From NCBI RefSeq assembly GCF_019798055.1, contig NZ_JAHOPH010000028.1, positions 1 through 49,081 of the forward strand: a DNA stretch of 49,081 nucleotides. Reading direction: 5' to 3'. The stretch's first letter is position 1. Every line of letters begins with the position of its first letter. Positions 25,352-31,559 of this stretch are shown here, piece after piece. The notes below the pieces were generated by a model. That model made no database searches. It had not been told where the DNA came from and saw only the letters and a program-made list of their open reading frames with translations. The DNA comes from Salsipaludibacter albus (GTDB lineage: Bacteria; Actinomycetota; Nitriliruptoria; Nitriliruptorales; Nitriliruptoraceae). The translations under genes were made by a program, and so were the position numbers.

Positions 25352-25963
25352 TCAGGCGTCCGGCGCGTCACGTTCGACGCTGATGACCTCCACGTCGGGG
25401 GCGTCCTCGTCCCGGTCGCGGCGACGGTCACGGGCCGCGCCAGCAGAGCGCGTGGCCCCTGGGTCGCTGGCGGGGCGGCGGCGCGTCGTCCCGGACGAGC
25501 CGACCGACGACCGTCCGCGCGGCTGCCCGTCCGACTGGCTGTCCGACGGGCCGGTGCGGACCGTGAAGATCGAGCCCGACGCCATTCGGCGGCTCGCCCA
25601 GGTCGTGGTCCAGCGACGCAGCAGCCGCGACATGGCAGCGCGGGTGGGAGGCAGGACCGACAGGAGCCCGAGGGCGTCGGTGACGAAGCCCGGGGTCAGC
25701 AGCAACGCGCCGCCGAAGATGATCAACCCACCCTGTGTGACCTGGTCCGCCGGCCACTGGCCGGACGTGAACGCGGTGCGCAGCGAGTCCCAGGCCCGGC
25801 GGCCCTCGCGCTTGACCAGCCATGCTCCCACCAGCGAGTCAACCACCAGCAGGGCGATGGTCGGCCACAGGCCGATCAGGTCGCTGACCTGCCCGATGAC
25901 GAACAACTCGACCAACGGGACGGCGATGAATGCCAGGAACAGCAGGATCGGCACGACGGTCAC
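25352..25963 (-). CDS. fxsA: FxsA family membrane protein
   Basis: A 203-residue protein with the FxsA layout. Two N-terminal hydrophobic helices (VVPILLFLAFIAVPLVELFVI and PTIALLVVDSLVGAWLV) are followed by GRRAWDSLRTAFTSG and the family segment LIIFGGALLLTPGFVTDALG. The C-terminal 90 residues are charged, low-complexity and poorly conserved. FxsA in E. coli affects exclusion of phage T7; its role in actinobacteria is unknown. GTG 25963 is preceded by GGGAGAGAAG. It faces away from the B12 riboswitch. Confidence 0.85.
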   Translation of the reverse strand: MTVVPILLFLAFIAVPLVELFVIGQVSDLIGLWPTIALLVVDSLVGAWLVKREGRRAWDSLRTAFTSGQWPADQVTQGGLIIFGGALLLTPGFVTDALGLLSVLPPTRAAMSRLLRRWTTTWASRRMASGSIFTVRTGPSDSQSDGQPRGRSSVGSSGTTRRRPASDPGATRSAGAARDRRRDRDEDAPDVEVISVERDAPDA

Positions 25964-26087
25964 CTTCTCTCCCGTTCGACTGTAGGTCCTGGTGGCCGTC
26001 GACCACGGTCCCTTCGATCCCCGCCGCGCAGGACTCCTGCGCCGTGGCGACGCAGGACGGCCCCGGCCACCCCGGCAGGGGCAGTGC

Positions 26088-26093
26088 TACCGT
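26088..26093 (+). promoter_or_regulatory. Possible -10 before the cobalamin riboswitch
   Basis: TACCGT lies just before the first riboswitch hairpin, so transcription would begin at about 26100, at the 5' edge of the aptamer. No convincing -35 is seen. Confidence 0.35.
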
Positions 26094-26099
26094 GACGTT

Positions 26100-26335
26100 C
26101 CCGGCACACGCCGGGACCACGAGGGCCAGCGAAGTCCGGTGCGAATCCGGCGCTGTCCCGCAACTGTGAATCCACCCCTGCGGTGGTGAGCCAGGTCGCC
26201 TGACCTCGTGGTGCGAAACGACAACCCGCGAGGAACGGGGGGCGTTCGTGTCGGACCAGTCCGCAGGTGCCGTGCATCGGTGGCCCGGGGTCCCTCCACG
26301 TCTGCTTCACGACCTCGCAGACCGAGGAACCATCC
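26100..26335 (+). promoter_or_regulatory. Cobalamin (B12) riboswitch
   Basis: Core signatures are plain: GAAGTCCGGTGCGAATCCGG, the CGCAACTGTGAATC element, and a B12-box-like AGCCAGGTCGCCTGAC at about 26189-26204. The closing stem is perfect: ACCACGAGG (26116-26124) pairs with CCTCGTGGT (26204-26212). An upstream hairpin CCCGGC/GCCGGG lies at 26100-26115. The sequence from 26213 to the GTG at 26337 would be the expression platform, which overlaps the GAGGAA ribosome binding site region. When adenosylcobalamin or a similar corrinoid binds, the downstream B12 uptake genes should be repressed. Confidence 0.93.
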
Positions 26336-26336
26336 C

Positions 26337-27359
26337 GTGACCACCACCCACACCCCTCGCCGCCCCGTCGGGCGCCTCCGCCTCGCCGCGGTCGGCGTCG
26401 CGCTGGCGGCCCTGCTGACCGGGTGCGCATCCGACGCCGCGGACGACGGCGCCACCGCGACCCCCACGGCTCCTGCTGCCTCGGCGACCACGGCCGCCAC
26501 CACCGGCGAGACCACGGCTGCCACCGATGCGCCGGCCGACGGCCCCGTGTCGATCACCGACTCGGTCGGCACCGAGGTTTCCCTGGACGCCCCCGCCGAC
26601 GCGATCGTGTCGCTGTCCCCGACCGCCACCGAGTCACTGTTCGCCATCGGTGCCGGTGACCAGGTCGTCGCCGTCGACGAGTTCTCCTACTACCCGGAGG
26701 AGGCGCCGGTCACCGACCTCAGCGGCTACGAGCCCAACGCCGAGGCCGTGGCGGACTACGAGCCGGACCTGGTCGTCCTGTCCGCCCCCGGCGACATCGT
26801 CGGCGAGCTCGACGCGCTGGGCATCCCCACCGTCGTCGAGACCGCGGCGACCAACTTCGACGACGTCTACACGCAGATCGAGAACCTCGGCGCCCTGACC
26901 GGCCACCACGACGCGGCGGTCGACCTGACCGAGCAGATGGAGGCCGACCTGGACGAGCTCGCCTCGTCGGCCCCCGTCCCCGCCGAGCCGCTGCACTACT
27001 ACCACGAGATCAGCAGCGACTTCTACACCGCCTCGTCCGCCAGCTTCGTGGGCCAGGTCTACGGCCTGTTCGGCCTGGTCAACATCGCCGACGACGCGGC
27101 CGAGCAGGCCGACACCGACTACCCACAGCTGTCACCCGAGGTCATCATCGAGGCCGACCCCGAGCTGATCTACCTCGCGACCGGGGGTGCCGGCGAGTCC
27201 ACCGAGTCCGTCGCCGACCGACCCGGATGGGCGGACCTGACCGCGGTGACCGAGGGCAACGTGGTCGTGCTTCCGGCCGACATCCCGAGTCGGTGGGGCC
27301 CACGCGTCGTCGACTTCGCCCAGGTCGTGGCCGACTCGCTGGAGCCCTTCGCCCAGTGA
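26337..27359 (+). CDS. btuF: Cobalamin/corrinoid ABC transporter binding lipoprotein
   Basis: A 340-residue lipoprotein. The signal peptide ends in a lipobox LLTGC, followed by a threonine/alanine-rich spacer to about residue 75, then a TroA/BtuF-type fold. Evidence for the fold is VSLSPTATESLFAIGAGDQVV, PDLVVLS and the C-terminal GWADLTAVTEGNVVVLP. It would capture cobalamin or cobinamide outside the membrane and deliver it to BtuCD. The start is GTG 26337 with GAGGAA eight bases upstream. The B12 riboswitch lies directly in front, and btuC overlaps its stop, which together support a corrinoid rather than siderophore substrate. Confidence 0.88.
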   Translation: MTTTHTPRRPVGRLRLAAVGVALAALLTGCASDAADDGATATPTAPAASATTAATTGETTAATDAPADGPVSITDSVGTEVSLDAPADAIVSLSPTATESLFAIGAGDQVVAVDEFSYYPEEAPVTDLSGYEPNAEAVADYEPDLVVLSAPGDIVGELDALGIPTVVETAATNFDDVYTQIENLGALTGHHDAAVDLTEQMEADLDELASSAPVPAEPLHYYHEISSDFYTASSASFVGQVYGLFGLVNIADDAAEQADTDYPQLSPEVIIEADPELIYLATGGAGESTESVADRPGWADLTAVTEGNVVVLPADIPSRWGPRVVDFAQVVADSLEPFAQ

Positions 27360-28480
27360 GCGTCCACCAGGTCCCCAACGAGGCGTCGGGGCCGACGCCT
27401 GCGTCCACCTCGAGGTCGGCCGGGCGTGGTCGCCCACGGCCGGTCGTGACGCCCAGCCGGCTGCCGACGGCCGGGCTGGTGGTGGGCGGGGTCCTGCTGG
27501 TGCTCATGGCGCTGGCCGGCGTGCTGCTCGGTGCGGCGGACCTGTCGCCCACCGCCGTGCTGGTGGAGCTGGCGGACCGGATCCCGGGCGTGCAGGTGGA
27601 CTCGGGTCTGGACGAGGTCGCCCGCAACATCCTGTGGGAACTGCGCCTGCCACGTGTCGTGCTCGGTGCGCTGGTCGGTGCCTGCCTCGCGACGTCCGGG
27701 GCCGCGTACCAGGGCGTGTTCCGCAACCCGTTGGCCGACCCGTGGCTGCTGGGGGCCGCCGCGGGGGCGGGACTGGCCGCGACGGCGGTCGTCGCCAGTG
27801 GCGGGTCTGGCGCGCTGGCCGGCATCGGCGTGCCCGCGGCGGCGTTCGTCGGCGCCCTGGGAGGAGTGGCCATGGCGTGGTTCGTGGGCCGCAGCACCGG
27901 CGGCCGTGGGACGGCCGCGTTGATCCTGGGCGGCGTGGCCGTGTCGGCCTTCCTCACCGCCGGCCAGACGTGGTTGCTGCAGCGCAACGCCGAGACGATC
28001 CGCGAGGTCTACGGGTGGATCCTGGGGCGGCTGAGCACCAGTGGGTGGAGCGACGTCGGCATGCTGGCCATCCCCACCGTGCTGTCCCTGTCGGTGATCC
28101 TGTTCCACCGTCGGATCCTCGACGTCCTGTCGGTGGGCGAGGCCGAGGCCGCCACCCTGGGCGTGGACGCGGTGCGGTCGCGGGTCGTCGTGGTGGTCGC
28201 CGCATCGCTGGCCACGGCCGGCGCGGTGGCCGCGAGTGGCCTGATCGGCTTCGTCGGCATCGTGGTCCCGCACACGGTGCGGTTGATGTTCGGCGGGTCC
28301 TACCGCGCGGTCCTGCCGCTGTCGATGCTGTTCGGCGCCGCGTTCATGGTTGGCACCGACCTGGTCGCCCGAACCGTCGTGGCACCCGCAGAACTGCCGA
28401 TCGGGGTCATCACCGCGTTCGTCGGTGCGCCGTTCTTCGCCTTCGTCCTGCGTCGTGGCCGGGGATCGGTGGGCGCATGA
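27356..28480 (+). CDS. btuC: Cobalamin ABC transporter permease (FecCD family)
   Basis: A 374-residue FecCD-family permease with about ten membrane helices. It starts at GTG 27356 within the btuF stop (GTGA). Family hallmarks are LRLPRVVLGALVGACLATSGAAYQ, RNPLADPWLLG, and the cytoplasmic GLIGFVGIVVPH segment that contacts the ATPase. The first 40 residues are a proline- and arginine-rich extension before helix 1. It forms the membrane channel of the corrinoid importer with btuD. Confidence 0.9.
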   Translation: MSVHQVPNEASGPTPASTSRSAGRGRPRPVVTPSRLPTAGLVVGGVLLVLMALAGVLLGAADLSPTAVLVELADRIPGVQVDSGLDEVARNILWELRLPRVVLGALVGACLATSGAAYQGVFRNPLADPWLLGAAAGAGLAATAVVASGGSGALAGIGVPAAAFVGALGGVAMAWFVGRSTGGRGTAALILGGVAVSAFLTAGQTWLLQRNAETIREVYGWILGRLSTSGWSDVGMLAIPTVLSLSVILFHRRILDVLSVGEAEAATLGVDAVRSRVVVVVAASLATAGAVAASGLIGFVGIVVPHTVRLMFGGSYRAVLPLSMLFGAAFMVGTDLVARTVVAPAELPIGVITAFVGAPFFAFVLRRGRGSVGA

Positions 28481-29379
28481 GCCACGGACTCGCGTCGCAC
28501 CGGACCTCCTCGTCGGTGGGCCCCACGACCACCACGACGTCGACCGCGCCCGCGGTGGTGTTCGAGCGCGTGACGGTCGACTACGGCGACGGACCGGTGC
28601 TCGTCGACTTCGACCTGGAGGTGGCGGCCGGCGAGTGGGTCGGCCTGCTCGGCCCCAACGGTGCCGGCAAGTCCACCGCACTGGGAGTCGTGAGCGGCCT
28701 GGTGACCCACGAGGGGTCCACCCGCATCGGTGACGCCGACCCCGGCAGGTGGCGACCACGCCAGTGGGCGTCCGCCGTCGCCCTGGTGCCGCAGCGACCG
28801 ATCATCCCACCGGGACTGACGGTGACCGACTACGTCCTGCTCGGGCGCACCGCCCACATCCCGACCTTCGGGATCGAGACGACCACGGACCTGGACGCCG
28901 TGGCCGCGGCGATGGAGCGACTCGACCTCCACGACTTCACGGATCGACCCGTCCTCGCACTCTCCGGGGGCGAACTGCAGCGGGTGGTGCTCGCCCGCGC
29001 GCTGGTCCAGGAAGCCTCGATCCTGCTCCTGGACGAGCCGACGTCGGCGCTGGACATCGGCCACGGCCAGCACGTGCTCGAGTTGATCGACGCACTGCGC
29101 ATCGAGCGTGGCCTGACGGTGTTGTCGGCGATGCACGACCTCACCCTGGCGAGCCAGTTCGCCGACCGGGTGGTCCTGCTGGACCAGGGCCGCACGGTCG
29201 CCACCGGTGCACCCCGAGACGTCCTGACCCAGCAGCGACTCGCACGGCACTACGACGCCGACGTGCAGATCCTCGACGACGGCGAGGGCGGGATCATCGT
29301 GGTCCCGGTGCGCCGCGACCGACCGACGCGCGCCGGGTCCTCCACCCGACCGACCACCACCGACCGGAGCACGAGATGA
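28477..29379 (+). CDS. btuD: Cobalamin ABC transporter ATPase
   Basis: A 300-residue ABC ATPase. It has Walker A GPNGAGKST, the Q-loop in VALVPQRP, the ABC signature LSGGELQRVVLA, Walker B ILLLDEPTSALD and the H-loop in AMHDLTLA. This pattern is that of the FepC/BtuD group. It overlaps btuC by four bases (ATGA) and cobO by four, so all four are coupled. A threonine-rich 25-residue N-terminal extension precedes the domain, and a positively charged tail follows it. It powers corrinoid uptake. Confidence 0.92.
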   Translation: MSHGLASHRTSSSVGPTTTTTSTAPAVVFERVTVDYGDGPVLVDFDLEVAAGEWVGLLGPNGAGKSTALGVVSGLVTHEGSTRIGDADPGRWRPRQWASAVALVPQRPIIPPGLTVTDYVLLGRTAHIPTFGIETTTDLDAVAAAMERLDLHDFTDRPVLALSGGELQRVVLARALVQEASILLLDEPTSALDIGHGQHVLELIDALRIERGLTVLSAMHDLTLASQFADRVVLLDQGRTVATGAPRDVLTQQRLARHYDADVQILDDGEGGIIVVPVRRDRPTRAGSSTRPTTTDRSTR

Positions 29380-29960
29380 CCGACCGCGACCCGACCGCAC
29401 CCCCCGTCGACAAGGACACGACCGACCGGCCCCGCCGCAAGCACGTCGAGTCGATCGTGCTGGTCAACACCGGCGACGGCAAGGGCAAGTCCACCGCGGC
29501 CTTCGGCACGGCCGTGCGCGCCCTGGCACGTGACTGGCCGGTCGGGGTCATCCAGTTCATCAAGTCGGGCAACTGGCGGGTCGGCGAGGAGGAGATGCTG
29601 ACCCGGCTGGGCGCCGACTGGTGGTCGCTGGGCGACGGCTTCAGTTGGGAGAGCCAGGACCTCGACGAGTCCGAGGCGCGTGCACGGGCCGCCTGGGAGG
29701 AGGCCAGGGAACGCCTGGCCTCGGGCGACTACCGCCTGCTGCTGCTGGACGAGATCACCTACCCCATGAACTGGGGATGGATCGACACCGACGAGGTGGT
29801 GGCGGCCATCGCCGACCGGCCAGAGACCACGACCGTGATCGCCACCGGGCGCGACGCCCCGCAGGCGCTGATCGACGTGGCCGACACGGTCACCCGGATG
29901 GACAACGTCAAGCACGCCTTCGAGCAGGGGATCATGGCCCGCCGCGGCATCGACTACTAG
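29376..29960 (+). CDS. cobO: Cob(I)yrinic acid a,c-diamide adenosyltransferase
   Basis: A 194-residue CobA/CobO/BtuR-type enzyme that attaches the adenosyl group to reduced corrinoids. The unusual P-loop GDGKGKSTAAFG is near residue 30. VIQFIKSGNW, a LLLLDEITYPMNWGW segment and the final KHAFEQGIMARRGIDY are all characteristic, and the length is typical. ATG 29376 overlaps the btuD stop. As part of the riboswitch-controlled operon it converts imported corrinoid into the coenzyme form or feeds nucleotide-loop assembly by CobU. Confidence 0.93.
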   Translation: MTDRDPTAPPVDKDTTDRPRRKHVESIVLVNTGDGKGKSTAAFGTAVRALARDWPVGVIQFIKSGNWRVGEEEMLTRLGADWWSLGDGFSWESQDLDESEARARAAWEEARERLASGDYRLLLLDEITYPMNWGWIDTDEVVAAIADRPETTTVIATGRDAPQALIDVADTVTRMDNVKHAFEQGIMARRGIDY

Positions 29961-29963
29961 ACG

Positions 29964-30015
29964 CCTGCCCTCGCTGCGCTCGGGCAGGTTTGAGAACTCG
30001 CTGCGCTCGTTCTCA
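29964..30015 (+). repeat. Tandem hairpins with identical loop between cobO and cobU
   Basis: Two adjacent stem-loops have different stems but the same 11-base loop TCGCTGCGCTC. The first has arms CCTGCCC (29964-29970) and GGGCAGG (29982-29988); the second has TGAGAAC (29991-29997) and GTTCTCA (30009-30015). Both stems are perfect over seven bases. They begin four bases after the cobO stop. They may terminate or stabilise the upstream transcript, or be copies of a dispersed palindromic repeat. Function is unknown. Confidence 0.7.
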
Positions 30016-30082
30016 CGCTTGGGGTTCGATCGCAGACGACAACCCCGACGGGGCGCATGCACGACGACGAGGAGAGCACCGG

Positions 30083-30598
30083 ATGCTGACGCTGATCACT
30101 GGGGGGGCGCGCAGTGGGAAGTCGTCGGCTGCACTGCGGCTGGCGGAGCAGGACGCGGGGGCCGGGGTCGTGTTCGTCGCCACGGCGACGCCCGACGACG
30201 TCGACATGGCGGCACGGATCGCTGCGCACCAGGCCGAGCGGCCGTGGGACTGGGCGACCGTCGAGGAGCCCGTCGACCTGGCCGCCGCCCTCCGCCGTGC
30301 CGGGCCCGACGCCACGGTGGTGGTCGACTGCCTCACGCTGTGGACCATGAACATGTTCGACCGGCCCGACGACGAGGTCCTCACCACCGCCACACGCCAC
30401 GCCGACCTGGCCGCGGGCAGGCCGGGCGCCACGATCGTGGTCACCAACGAGGTCGGTGACGGGATCGTCCCGGCCGATGCCGACACCCGGCGCTATCGCG
30501 ACCTCCTCGGCCGGGTCAATGCGACCTGGTCGCGGGCTGCCGACCGCGCGTGGCTGGTGGTCGCGGGACGACGCCTCGAACTGGGCCCGATCCCGTGA
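30083..30598 (+). CDS. cobU: Adenosylcobinamide kinase / adenosylcobinamide-phosphate guanylyltransferase
   Basis: A 171-residue bifunctional enzyme of the nucleotide-loop pathway. The P-loop TGGARSGKS is at the very N-terminus, as in CobU/CobP. Also seen are FVATATPDDVDMAARI with the HQAERP segment that carries the catalytic histidine region, VVDCLTLW, and TNEVGDGIVP near the end. GGAGAG lies before ATG 30083. It is separated from cobO by two hairpins and may be partly independent of the riboswitch. It allows salvage of imported cobinamide. Confidence 0.92.
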   Translation: MLTLITGGARSGKSSAALRLAEQDAGAGVVFVATATPDDVDMAARIAAHQAERPWDWATVEEPVDLAAALRRAGPDATVVVDCLTLWTMNMFDRPDDEVLTTATRHADLAAGRPGATIVVTNEVGDGIVPADADTRRYRDLLGRVNATWSRAADRAWLVVAGRRLELGPIP

Positions 30599-31338
30599 CG
30601 GCCGGGTGGCAGGCCGAGGTCGAGGCCGCCCGACGTGGTGACGACCTGGTCGTGCTCGAGGGCGTGCACGCGCTCAAGCACGCGATCCGGTTCGGCGCGA
30701 CGATCCGCCGGATCGGCTCCCCCGACCCTGCGGCGCTGGACGCCCTGCTCGGCACCCTGGCGCCAGACGTTCACCTTCCAGTCGACGTCGAGGGTGTCAC
30801 CGCGGCGACGTGGGAGTCGATGACCGGCGGTGGCCTCCCGTCGCCCGCCCTGGCGCTCGCCGATCGGCCCCAGGACGTCCTCGACGACGTCCTGGCCGCC
30901 GGGACGGGGATCGTCGTCCTGCTCGAGCACCCGACCCACCTCGGCAACGTCGGCGCGGTCGTTCGCGTGGCCGCAGCGGCCGACGCCGCGGGCGTGCTCG
31001 TCGTGGGATCGAGCGACCCCTGGCACGCCCGCGCCGTGCGGGGAGGGGCCGGGCTGCAGTTCGCCCTGCCCGTCGGGCGTCGCGACGAACTACCCGTGTC
31101 GGACCGGCCCGTCGTGGCCCTGGACCCGGCGGGAGCACCCATCGCCACCACTCCCCTGCCCCAGCGCGCGATCCTGGTCTTCGGCACCGAGCGGCACGGC
31201 CTGTCCGACGACCTGCTCGCCCGCGCCGACCACCGCGTCGCGCTGCCCATGCGCCCGGGCGTGTCCAGCCTCAACCTCGCCACGTCCGTCGCCGCCGTGC
31301 TCTACGGCGCGATGGTTGGCGCCCCCCCTGCGCGCTGA
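30595..31338 (+). CDS. TrmH/SpoU family RNA 2'-O-methyltransferase
   Basis: A 247-residue SPOUT methyltransferase. An N-terminal substrate-binding part (LVVLEGVHALKHAIRFG) precedes the knotted SAM domain with its three motifs: HPTHLGNVGAVVRVAAAA, AILVFGTERHGLSDDLL, and ALPMRPGVSSLNLATSVA. It would methylate a ribose in rRNA or tRNA; the target is not readable. GTG 30595 overlaps the cobU stop, so it is coupled to cobU although functionally unrelated. Confidence 0.85.
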   Translation: MTAGWQAEVEAARRGDDLVVLEGVHALKHAIRFGATIRRIGSPDPAALDALLGTLAPDVHLPVDVEGVTAATWESMTGGGLPSPALALADRPQDVLDDVLAAGTGIVVLLEHPTHLGNVGAVVRVAAAADAAGVLVVGSSDPWHARAVRGGAGLQFALPVGRRDELPVSDRPVVALDPAGAPIATTPLPQRAILVFGTERHGLSDDLLARADHRVALPMRPGVSSLNLATSVAAVLYGAMVGAPPAR

Positions 31339-31350
31339 CGTCGACGGAAA

Positions 31351-31382
31351 CGGCGGGTGGCGACTGATGCCGCCACCCGCCG
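31351..31382. terminator. Strong hairpin between convergent TrmH-type and repeat-protein genes
   Basis: CGGCGGGTGGCG (31351-31362) and CGCCACCCGCCG (31371-31382) are perfect 12-base arms around an 8-base loop. It lies 13 bases after the methyltransferase stop. It is the best terminator-like structure in the window. The remaining gap to 31560 shows no gene. Confidence 0.65.
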
Positions 31383-31559
31383 CCGGTCGGGGTCTTGGCC
31401 CGATGGGGCTGCGGAAGGATCCTCGCGACGACAGGCGTCGTCACGGGCCCTGGCCGCTCGAGCCGAGGATTCACCCCCGGGAACGGGAGCCATCCGCCCG
31501 ACCGCACGGTCCGGTCGGGTCGACCGCGCATGGCGCCGCCGACCCGACCGGTCCTCAGG

